Origin: Sporodiniella umbellata
Taxonomy: Eukaryota > Mucoromycota > Mucoromycetes > Mucorales > Rhizopodaceae
NCBI GenBank assembly: GCA_025677835.1
Contig: JAIXMR010000041.1
Coordinates: 60,001 to 124,000, forward strand
Direction: 5' to 3'
DNA: 64,000 nt
Every line of letters begins with the position of its first letter. Within the stretch, counting starts at the first letter, position 1. The position numbers and the translations under genes are program-made. The notes under the pieces are model-generated. The model worked only from the letters and a program-made list of their open reading frames with translations, was not told where the DNA came from and ran no database searches. Positions 49,011-60,175 of this stretch are shown here, piece by piece.

Positions 49011-49368
49011 CACCTCACCCTCTGCTACCTCAGAACTGGATGCTATCCGTGTGGAAATTATCCGGACTCAAATCCTAAAGAAGGAACTCAATGCACAAGC
49101 GGTTGAGGATTTGTTAGCGCAAAAACTAGCCCCCAATGGTACTAATCTGGGCTATCGCAAGAATCAACTTCGGTTTTTGGAATGGGCTATTCAAAATAAC
49201 GTCTCCTTTACCTCATTTACACCGGCCGAGCTTGTCAATTTCTTGGCTGATATGTCTAGTCGTCATAGTCTTCAGGCATCTACACTCAAAACTTTGCGGG
49301 TGGCCGTAATTCACCTACATGATGATCCCAAAAGTATTCGAGAAAGCGAACACTCTTGTGAAGTATAG
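48967..49368 (+). pseudogene. DIRS tyrosine recombinase, N-terminal part only
   Basis: Overlaps the RNase H end in another frame, as in intact DIRS elements. Residues about 30-115 (EIIRTQILKKELNAQAVEDL, NQLRFLEWAIQNN, STLKTLRVAVIHLHDDP) match a SAM-like core-binding domain. The sequence leaves the family after DDPKSI, so the catalytic domain with the R-H-R-Y residues is missing. Confidence 0.7.
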
Positions 49369-51817
49369 TACACCTCTCTGATTTCCTATGGAAACACATC
49401 AATAAAAATTTTGATGATACAAAAGATATAGTGACACATAGTAGCTAAAGTAGACAACGAATAAGTTTCGACAAGAAGGAACATAGACAAATTAAAGTAC
49501 CCGGCATAAGACCAAGTAAGTTGCCCAAGATTAAATCGCAAACTCCTCTCTATTGATAAACTTCCATGCCTCCTAATGCCCATACGCTTGGTTACAGAAC
49601 ACGGTTGAAAATTGCCCAACTCAGCTTTCATTTTTCACCTCTAGGTGTTAGATATACCTGTCTAACTGTTGTTTTCCTACATACAATGTTACTTAAGGTA
49701 TTATTTATGGATATCATCAAATTTTACCCACTACCCTCTCAAGACGGTCTTTAGAATGGTATTGCTAGTCAACCACTACGACGCATAGTCGAGCTACTGG
49801 CAATATATCATTAGGAGAGTGCCCTGCAGCACAGAGACAATCGTCAAAGGAACTCTGACCCGGATTGTAAATTGAAAGTCTAATACTCAACGAAAAGAAA
49901 AGAAAGCTTGATATACTGTTTGTTTCCATATAATAGTTATCCGGTCATACCTCACCGCGATGTGTGACGGTGGGTTTTACTTGCAAAAAAAAAAGAGTTG
50001 GTCAGAGCCAGAGAAAACTGTCTTCTTCGCCCATAACTGTAGGCACCCGAAATACAATTATTGACCGGATCGCCGGATAAACAGGTATGCCACTCAACTG
50101 CATCACCGAATTGTGCACTAAAACAAGCTTAAAAACAGAATATGCAAGCGGAGTGTTAGAGGTGATACGCTTAGAAACATACCTTGTATAGCTACACGTT
50201 TCACCCAAATTCTCTTTAAAGGGTGATGTAGTTTGACTGCGAAGATAGCCTTAAACTATTAGTTTTACGTTTGCGTATACTGCTAATCCACTAGCGCTAG
50301 GATTTCAACCAAAAACAAGAAGCGATAGCCGGATTTTCACTCATTGTCGCCTACGGCGAATGTTTTCATTTCAATATATCGTATGGAGTTCACAATATGA
50401 CTTTTTATTTTCGTAGCGTTGTATATAAAAAAGAAATAGAAAAAAGGCTATGTCAACTAAGCAGGCTACATGTCTACTTCAATTTTCGCCTTATAGGCTA
50501 TATTTGGGCTGGGATAGCCTTTACTATCATTTTATAGTAATAAAAGTTTTCGATAAACCTAGCCGGGATATTTGAGGTTTCTTTAAAGAGGCTGGAAGGC
50601 GCTCAAGATTTTAAGAAATGTTGTATGCAGTTAAGAGTCGTAAGTTTATCAGAACTAAAACTTGTATAGTGATATGGCAAATATCTGACCATGTCTGCAC
50701 ACTTTTGGTTCTTTATAATAACAAAAAAATTATTCATATTAGATTACGACAGACTCAAAGATATTGGACCACAGCTACACAAACTTATTCTAACTAATAA
50801 TACGTTCAGCTTAGTTTTTTGCATACAATAGCGAAAACTGAAGCTTGATGATTTTAAGAGTGGGTTTTATTCAAAGCTGAACCTCTCAAAATCTGACTGT
50901 TCCCAAACTAAACAAACGCTGCACAGATTTAAAATAACTCCATTGAATCAGCACGATTTTATACATATAGAACTTTTGATAAAATGTGATGCAACCTCTA
51001 AAAACCACTCACCCCAATAAGCATCCTGAGACAAGTATTCGAAAGGGGAAAGATGAAACTCAATAACACATAGATTCTTCTCTCCTTTATTCTTTACGTA
51101 TCTAGTCTGTATTGTTGCTCTTACCTTCATATTTTTTCTTCCTTGTTAGGTACCTCCTTCTGTATTCACTTATCAGATGCATTTACTAAAAAACGAAGCG
51201 ATCTTTTCAGAGAAAATAGGAAAACTGCAAAAAAAAAAAAAAAAGAAAATAAGGCACCTCTTAATATGAATAAGCACACTATAGAGATTAAAATAGCAGA
51301 TATTTAGTGCGAGTAAGAGTTTGATTCTTCTGAATACATAAGTAACGGTTACTTACGAATTTATCTTATTCTTGGGAAGCAAACAAGATACACTCCAACT
51401 AAAAGCATAGCTGCGCTTTGTATTTTACACAAAAAAAACATATATCATTGTATATTTTTTAGGCTGTAGCTGTAGGTAAATGGTTCAAACATAGGCTTAA
51501 TGAGTATTCTCTCATCAATAACAAATACATACTAAAATTTTAGTAATAGAAACGAGGTTCTCTGCATCTCAAATCAAAGAACAAAAGAAAAAAAAACGTA
51601 ATTGAGCTTTGCTGTTACAGTTGTTTTGTAAAGGCTATAATAGGTATTTATAGGATCACCTTATCTTGTCAACGTTTAAAAAGGGTTTCAAACGTTATTT
51701 ATTTTATTTTCAAAGCTTTTTTTTTTTTTTTTTTTTTGACTGCTACTAAAAACAGAATAAAAAGTGTATTTTCAGTAAAGTGTCTAACTTTGACGTGACA
51801 AATCAGTTCTTATAAAA
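49369..51817. other. 2.4 kb gene-poor region upstream of transporter copy B
   Basis: No convincing gene. The first part may hold further TE debris beyond the truncated recombinase. A minus-strand frame at 50002-50208 is unrecognised. The last several hundred bases, with a long poly-T at 51718-51737, must contain the promoter of transporter copy B and do not resemble the upstream region of copy A. Confidence 0.5.
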
Positions 51818-54800
51818 ATGAATACAAATGTTCGCCCCAAACATAATAAAACGCCTAACTCTGGAGAATCTACAGTATACTTAAGCTTCGAAAACAGTGA
51901 TCCCAATAAGAATGTTGAGATAGGCTCCTATATAGACCCTAAAATAGAAGAAGAAGAACTAAAAGGGAGTGTAGTTAACATCAAATACGCTATACGCAAC
52001 TACAAAAATATACATGAAGAACTATCAACCCAATCACATTTATCGTGTGGCAAGTCCTATCGCAAATCGGATGCTGCTGAAAAAGGAGAAATAAACGACT
52101 TTGATCTTACTGAGTTTTTGAGTGAACAGAACGATCAAGATGTACTAGCAGGTGTACGCCCTAAAAACTTGGGTCTGATATGGAAAGACTTAGTTGTTCA
52201 AGGTCTTGGAGCTGATGCTAAAGTGATACCCACAAACTATACATGCTTGATTGGTGCTCTAAAATTCTGGAACTGGGGAAGACACTCTGGTACAGACTTT
52301 ACTATCTTGAAAGAAAATAATGGTTTCTGTAAAGATGGTGAAATGCTTTTAGTTCTTGGTCGCCCTGGATCTGGTTGTAGTACTCTGCTTCGTGTACTGG
52401 CAAACATGCGTGCTTCATATACAAACATAGAAGGAACTGTAGAATACTGCGGTATTCCTTCAGAAGAGTTCTCAAAAAAATATAGTGGCGAAGTATGCTA
52501 TAATGAAGAAGAAGATCTTCACTACCCAACATTGACTACCAAGCAGACATTACAGTTTGCTCTCAAAAATAAAACACCTGGAAAAAGAATAGAAGACGAG
52601 TCAAAAAAAGAGTTTGTAGACAAGATTCTTTATATGCTCGGAAATATGCTCGGTCTCTCCAAAAAGATGGACACTATGGTTGGCGACGCTTTTGTCCGTG
52701 GTCTCTCAGGGGGTGAACGTAAGCGTCTTTCAATTGCTGAGCAAATGACTACACGAAGCTCGATCAACTGCTGGGATTGCTCCACTCGCGGTCTTGATGC
52801 ATCATCTGCTCTAGATTATGTTCGCTCGCTTCGCATCATGACTGACATTTTGCGCAAGACTACTGTGGCTACTCTTTACCAAGCATCTGATAGTATGTTC
52901 AATCTATTTGATAAAGTTATGGTTCTTGATGAAGGCCGTTGTATATATTTTGGTCCTACGTCTCAAGCAAAAGGATACTTTGAAGAAATGGGATTCCATT
53001 GCCCAGATCGTAAATCTACTCCTGACTTTCTGACCGGTTTATGTAACATGAATGAGCGAGAGTATCGCGAAGGATACAAAGAAAGTGTACCTATAAACTC
53101 GGTACAATTTGAAAAAGTTTACAAAGAGTCACATCTCTATACACAAATGATGCAAGAACGCGATGAATACGAAGAGTTGGTTCGCAGCAAGCGACCTGAT
53201 AAAGAGTTTCGTCAGGCTTTTGTAGACTCTCATCAAAAACATACACTGAAAAGCTCGCCATTTATAGCCACTTACTATCAACAAGTCAAGGCGTTGACTA
53301 TACGTCAATGGCAGCTTATCTGGGGCGATAAAGGGGCCCTTATAACACGTTACGGCAATGCTTTGATTCAAGGCGTCGTCATTGCTTCTACCTTTTATCA
53401 AATGCCTAAAGAAGTTATAGGCACATTTTCTCGTAGTAGTGCCTTATTTTTTTGTCTTCTATTTAATGTCGTTATATCTCAAGCAGAGCTTCCAATGTTT
53501 ATGCAAGGCCGTCGTATACTACAAAAACACAAAAGGCTTGCATTATATCATCCGTCAGCTTTCTACATCTCACAGGTTGTTGTTGATATACCTTTTGTTT
53601 TTGTTCAAAATGTGATTTTGGCGCTTTGTGTTTATTTTATAATGGGCCTGGCACTTACAGCTGGAAAGGTATTTTTTTTAAGAAAGAAATGCAAGGTTGT
53701 ACCTTCTAACCTTTTTTTTTTTTTTTCTTTTTTTTTTTTTTTTTAGTTTTTTAGTTTTTTGCTTATTATTATTATCACAAGTATGTGCATGAACGGCTTT
53801 TTTCGGTTTTATGGTGCCTTGTCGCCCAATTTTTACATTGCAGCTCAGCTATCATCAATAGTCGTCATGGGTGGTTTTGTATATTCTGGATACCAAATTC
53901 CTTATGTAAATATGCGACCTTGGTTTTCTTGGGTTTTTTGGATTAACCCCATAGCCTATAGCTATAAAGCTTTGATATCTAATGAGATGTCGGGTCTAAT
54001 ATTTTCGTGCGAGGGAACTGGCTCAATACCAAATGGCCCTTCTTATACAAATGATTCTTACAAAACATGTACACTTCCTGGTGCCGTTCCCGGAGAAACT
54101 AGTGTTCTTGGCGATAGCTTTCTTCGTAATGCTTATGGGTATGAAGCATGGCAGCTTTGGATCAACGTTGCAGCTTTGTTTATTCTTTTTTTCTTTTACA
54201 CCATAGCCACAGCTTTGATCATGGAGTACGTTGAGTTTCAAAAAGAAGGTTCGTCGACCAAGATTTACAAGGCTGGAAGAGCTCCTAAAGAGATAGACGA
54301 AAAGAAAGCTTTAGAAGAGACTATGAAAAACGACGAAGAAGCTATTGAATCAATTTCGACAGGCGCTTCTTTCTCTTGGCATAATATTGGCTACAGTATT
54401 CCTACAAAGAGTGGGCCTGCTGAGCTTTTGAAAGATGTCAGCGGAATTGTAAAGCCTGGTCATCTGACTGCTCTAATGGGTGCATCTGGAGCCGGAAAGA
54501 CTACTCTTCTTGATGTGCTGGCTCAACGAAAGACGATAGGCAAAGTCGAAGGTCAGGTTTGTATCAACGGAGAGGGTCTTGGCTCTGATTTCAAGCGTAC
54601 AACAGGTTACTGTGAGCAGATAGATGTTCACAATCCTTATGCTACAGTACGCGAAGCACTCAAGTTCTCTGCCTATTTACGTCAGCCTTCTGAAGTGCCA
54701 AAAGAAGAAAAAGACGCCTATGTTGAGCAGATCATTCGACTTATGGAGATGGAAAAAATTTCTGATGCTCTTATTGGCAATATTGACGAAGGCACTGGTA

Positions 54801-56254
54801 TTTCTGTCGAAGAGCGTAAGCGGTTGACAATCGCTGTAGAACTTGTAGGAAAACCCAAACTTTTGTTTCTTGATGAACCTACTTCAGGTCTGGATGCCCA
54901 ATCATCATATAATATCATTCGCTTTATCCGCAAGCTTGCTGACGCTGGGTGGCCTGTGCTTTGTACCATTCATCAGCCTTCTGCCACTTTGTTTGAACAC
55001 TTTGATCATCTGGCTTTGCTTGTTTGTGGTGGCAAAACTGCTTACTTTGGAGAGATTGGGGCGGACGCCTCTACAATGATTAGCTATTTTGAGAAAAATG
55101 GAGCTCCCCCGTGTGCACCTAATGCCAATCCAGCCGAATATATTCTTGAATGTGTAGGTGCAGGAACTGCCGGTAAAGCAGCCCAAGATTGGTCTGAGGT
55201 TTGGAGCAACTCGAAGGAAAATAGAGTATTAGAAGAAGAGCTTGAAGGTCTTCACTTATTAGTTAACCCAAACCATGAAAACGTCAACAGCATGTACTCT
55301 CTTTCTTTCTTTCAACAGTTTTGGCTGGTTTACAAGCGCATGAATGTATCGTGGTGGCGCTGTCCTAGTTACAATTTAGGTCGAGCTTTTAATGTTTGTT
55401 TTGTTGGACTGTTGAATGGTTTCTCTTTTTGGAAACTGGGCAATACAGCTTCTGATTTACAAGACCGCATGTTTTCAATTTTCGCTACATTTTTTTTTAA
55501 TAGTTCACTTATTATACTTGTGCAACCAAAATTTATGCAAGAACGTACTTGGTTCCGTCGAGAGTATGCATCAAGTTACTACAGCTTATCTCCATTTGTA
55601 CTGTCTTGTTTATTAGTAGAAATACCATATTTGTTTGTCTATACTGCCATTCTAATGTCTTGTTTCTACTGGTCCGTGGGCATCAACAGCTCAGCTAACT
55701 ATGCAGGCTTTTTTTTCGTTTCCTATTTTGCATTAGCATTTTATAGTGTCACTTTAGGATTACTGGTCGCTGCTTTATCGAACACATTGTCTATGGCAGC
55801 GAATTTAAATGCTGTTATTTCTTCTTTTTTGTATTTATTTTCGGGCGTCAGTCAACCTCCTTCTGCTTTGCCTCATTTCTGGAGATCGTGGACCTACGAT
55901 ATAAATCCCTATCACTACGCGCTCGAAGGTTTAATTTCTAATGTGATGCACGGTGTAAAAGTTGTCTGCGACAACTCCGATTTAATTCGGATTCCTGTTC
56001 CAAGTGGATTGACTTGTGGAAACTACATGTCCGATTACTTTACGCAAGGAGGTATAGGGTATGTGGTAGACAACAGCACTATTGGTCACTGCGATTTCTG
56101 TAACTACAAAGACGGTAGTGACTACTATGAAACAAGAATCGGCTGGAGCTTTGAAAACCGATGGCGCAACTTTGGTATCCTCTGGGCTTTTTGCGCATTT
56201 AATGCATTTGTGTTCTTTGGATTCGTTTATTTATCTAGAAAAAATCGCCGTTAA
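51818..56254 (+). CDS. PDR-type ABC transporter, copy B
   Basis: Two exons (51818-53668, 53747-56254; 78-nt intron rich in T) give 1,452 residues, again NBD1-TMD1-NBD2-TMD2. NBD1 motifs (GRPGSGCST, LSGGERKRLSIAEQ, INCWDCSTRGLDASSA) equal those of copy A. NBD2 has GASGAGKTTLLDVLA, VEERKRLTIA and LLFLDEPTSGLDAQSS. The first 85 residues differ strongly from copy A, and TMD1 and TMD2 carry many substitutions (for example ITRYGNALIQGVVIASTFYQ against ISRYSSALLQGIIMASIFYQ), whereas NBD1 is almost unchanged. The intron is at the same codon (ALTAGK). Inverted relative to copy A and separated by 20.9 kb. Likely plasma-membrane exporter; substrate may differ from copy A because the membrane helices differ. 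Confidence 0.95.
52070..53344 (+). repeat. Near-identical block shared with copy A (NBD1)
   Basis: Partner of 29441-30715 in inverted orientation, same length of 1,275 bp with no indel. It begins in the codon run for SDAAEKGEIND and ends within ALIT, at the entry to the first membrane domain. Confidence 0.85.
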
Positions 56255-59200
56255 TTTGGGGCATCTACATAAACTTAAAATAGAGACAACTTTCCCTGTT
56301 TTAAGCTTTCTTTTTATATACATCTTTGTATTACATACACCAGTAAATAAATGTGAGCGAAAATATGTAAGTGATAGCGTAGGAAAAATTTAGCTGTTCT
56401 ACCCTCGTATTTTCCAAATCCCTTTCACTACTCCTTCCAACCTGATCCTTTTCTTTTCGAGTGATATATAAAAAGGTTGTTTTGAGAACTATGACTTTTC
56501 CAATACGACCTTACAGCCACGGATCAACATCTTGTATATTGTTTTAGCTCCAAAAGTATACTGCACCTGCTTTTCGAATGCCCAGTCAAACGACAAGTAT
56601 GGCACAATGTCCTGGATTGTTTCACACTCCACCTTTGATTCTGCACAAAAGGCGTGGTCAAACTGACCTTTCGTCTGCAGTCTTTCTCACATTGTGCTTG
56701 TCTGTTGGTTTTTGATGTGATTTAGTAATTAAAATAAAATACACACCTGCTTTTAGATATATATTATTGTTATCAAAGCAAGAGTTTTGGTTCGATAAGA
56801 GTGACTAATCGACTTTATAAAGTAAAGTAAAGCAAAACAAAGGGTAGATTGGAGGAACAAATTCGTCTTCAAAAAATTAAAAAGAGGGTTTAAAACAAAA
56901 ATAAAAAGGGTCACAGTATAAGGAAAATATTCATTGATAAGGTTATTTATAAGAATATTTATTCATAAATTGCAAAAACAAGAGTAATCGATAATACAAT
57001 AAGATTGATTATAGATCTGATGATTGATAAAAACTATAAACTACATCTTGCTATTATCGTTTTTCGAAAACCCCGTATTTGTTGGTACCTAAAACATTCT
57101 TTGTACAAGTTAGAGAAGTAAGAGAAGCTGTGGAAAAAGTAAAGTAAAATACAGTGTCGACAAATGATGCAAGGCAAAATAAAGTCAAGAAATAAAATAA
57201 TGCAACTATGTATGGGCTATAAGGTAAGGAAATAAAAACATAAAAATAAAGCAATCTATCCAAATAAGATCAGTGAAGGTTTGGATCGATCTTATTACCA
57301 TACGTTGATCACAAAAATCTGTTATTCTTAACATCTATCATTGTGAGCGATTCGTTTTAGTGAAAACAATTGAAGCTGACCTTAAAGAATAAAAGTAAAA
57401 AGATATATATATATATATATGATTTGAATCTAGGCCATAAAGTAGGTTTCCAGTTTGGGATATCTAGAGACTCGAAAAAAAAAAAAAAAGTTTGTAAGGC
57501 TGCGTTGATTGGAAGAAATGTTCAATTGAACACGGATTTACTTTAGAATGACAATTCTTTTTGGAAGTGGCTTTTTTACTTGTCATTCTGTATTGGTTAC
57601 TTTTCAATAGAATACCGCGTCTAAAAATAAAAGGTAAAAGAAACGCTGCAGGTTTTTTTTTTTAAAAAAAAACAGAGTGGTGTCTAAAAAGATAGTAATT
57701 TGGAACGATTGTAAACTAAGGGCATGCGGAATTGAGTTTTGATAAGAAAATGCAGAAAAAAAACTTCCCAGTGACATAGGTAAAGTGAGCGGCTGTGTAT
57801 TCTTAGACTTACTACAACTTACACTTCAATAGAGCGGAATTTTTACTTATAGAATAAGCTTTATCGACCTCAGTAAAAAAAAAAAAAATTATTGTTTGTA
57901 TTATATATTTATATATATATATATTAATGAGCGAATTAGAGATAAACTATGTGTCAGATAAATGGCGCGTTGGTAATGTTCTCTAAACTCGTGTAGGAAA
58001 GAGCTAATTTGACACATATGAAGGCCTGGAAAGTACGTCAAACTAAAAATAAAAAAAAAAACAAGACACTACTTGATACATTAAAAAAAGTTAATGAGCT
58101 TCCGAGTTTCAAACCTCAAAAGATTTTTTTTTTTGGTAGGGTTATTCTAACCAGAACATGGTCTGGTAGCTGAGTTCTCTTTTTCTCTTCTTTTTCTTAG
58201 ATCGTGGTCTTTATAACTCGTACTATTGAAGGTTACTTAGTTTCTTGTATACTATAATATCGAAAAGAATCGGTAGTTTGTAGAGTTGGTTTCAAGGTTC
58301 TACTGATATCGATTGGTCAGTATAACTTGTAAAGAAAAGCTTTGGCCGATAGAATGTTTTCCAAGTAATAATAAAAAGCATTCTAAAGAAAGGGCGCTAG
58401 TATCTACAAAGACTTCAAAAAGTTTTCAAAGCTTGTAAGCTTCCTCTTTTGACATAAGGTAACATTTTTGATGGATATTCGATTGAAACCAAAGTCTAAA
58501 ACTAACTCTTGAACTAAAAACTCTTATCATACTAAAAAAACAAAAAAAAAAACGATTTTGGTTGTAATTCTTGTCGTCTTTTGTTCTTAACCCGCTTTTT
58601 GATTTACACCGCGAACTGAATTACTAAAACATACAACCACGAAGGGCTACTTGTATAGATATATGTAGGCAAGAGTCTTGGTTAACTTCAACATTCATAG
58701 ACTATGCCTGTACTGATAATACACCAGGGAGAGAGTGACTTTTTTTTTTTTTTTTTCAAAGGATACAAAGTAGAAATCCACTCAAGATGTATCAAGTGGT
58801 CTATTATAGGGGCTTTCAATGAGTTCAATTGAATTGAATACGAGTACTAAGGCAAATGAAAACGTTTTTTATAGTAGCTAGTACCAAAACCAAATGAATT
58901 CAAATAGAGCGTTCTTGTAAGAAAAGTTTTGTGTATGGAATAGAGTAATTTTCTCTCATAAAGCTCAATAAACAAACAACACAACTTATAGTCAACGTAT
59001 TGATGGGCTTTGTTCTATTAAACTTAGATCCTTTATGTAATCGATCCATGGGATGAAAAAAGGTGGAACGACTCCTTTGCAGAGTCAGAATAAAATATAG
59101 CTCGAGACAAACCGAGTAGGTCAAAAAGAAAATAAAGGGGAGGAAAGAAAATTCTAAATTAGGGATAGGTCAAATGCAAATTTTGTTTCTTGTACAACCA

Positions 59201-60175
59201 GCTATTGCCGTTAAGAGAGCGTAAGGTTCATATGCTAAAACGATATTTGTACTTTGGAAAAAGGGAGAGGGAGGGGGAGAGAAAGAGAGAGGGATGTGCT
59301 GGTAGTCATATGTAACGATGTTGATAGCAAAATCCAGACAGGTTCAAGTGAACTTTGGATACCATTATTCAAAGCCACAGAACAATAGTATGTATTTAAC
59401 AATATGCAACAAAAAGATAGATCTTTTGGGATTCTATAGAAAGGCTATAGTTTTCCCCCCTATATCTCGCTCACCCCTTTTTGTTTTCTTTTTTTTTTGT
59501 TTTTTTCTTTCGTTCTTCTTTTTGTTTGGCTGGTTTGATAGTCTTTGTTCGATAGTCTTTGATTTCCGCAGACTTTACCCTAGCTAACAATTAACCAAGA
59601 GAAGAGACAACCCTGTACAATGATCGATGTGTTCGGAGTACAAAGATCTATGTTCCAAAACAAAAGCTTTGTGTCTCTTTGCTCTCTTACCTGATAGGCT
59701 TATCAGAGACGCATGTGTAACTCGGAAGCGAATGGTTCTACTCAGTTTTCTGTGCTTTTATTTTGGTATTTCGAACCCACCTTTTTTGTTGTTGCATTTC
59801 TTTTGGATCCCAAACTAACAAAAAAAAAAAAAAAAAGCTTCAAGAAGAAAAAGAAAGCATAAAAGGAAAGGCATTTCTACAATTTTTTTTTTTAATTTTA
59901 ATTGACTAACCTGTTGAAAAAAGAAAAAAAAAATCTATTTCTGTTGAGTTGAAATATACAGGGTGGAGTCAAAATAATAAGAAAAATAAAAATAAAAAGA
60001 AAAAAAAAAAGAAAATAAATTTTTTTCAATATGGGAATTCTCTCTTTTTTTTTTTTTTTTTTTTTTTTTCTTTTAATTCCCAAAAAACCAAAAAAAAAAA
60101 CACAAAAAAAAAAAACCAACTTGAAATCCCCAAACGCAAACACAAAATCCATTAGCACGCGCTTGTAATATAAAG
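56255..60175. other. 3.9 kb gene-poor AT-rich region
   Basis: After transporter copy B. Contains a LINE zinc-finger-like relic (56501-56638), an AT microsatellite near 57401-57420 and many poly-A/T runs; the end (59990-60120) is extreme A/T low complexity just before the PWWP gene. No credible gene: frames of 60-100 codons are Phe/Leu/Lys-rich. Confidence 0.5.
56501..56638 (+). mobile_element. LINE C-terminal (zf-RVT-like) relic
   Basis: A 45-codon frame ends at a TGA. Its second half, SILHLLFECPVKRQVWHNVL, matches the pattern H-L-(hydrophobic)2-x-CP-x5-W of the zinc-binding region downstream of LINE reverse transcriptases. Short, so tentative. Confidence 0.4.

Larger units (their letters stand above)
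47126..49368 (+). mobile_element. DIRS-like retrotransposon, internally deleted
   Basis: Order gag-like protein, reverse transcriptase, RNase H, then an overlapping frame with a tyrosine-recombinase N-terminal region. This is the DIRS/YR-retrotransposon arrangement, in which a recombinase replaces the DDE integrase. The element lost the first half of RT and the catalytic half of the recombinase, so it cannot be autonomous. I did not find its terminal repeats. Confidence 0.8.

Noticed and set aside
57054..57263. 69-codon minus-strand hydrophobic frame
   Set aside because: Phe/Leu/Tyr-rich as expected from AT-rich DNA; no neighbouring exons or signal.
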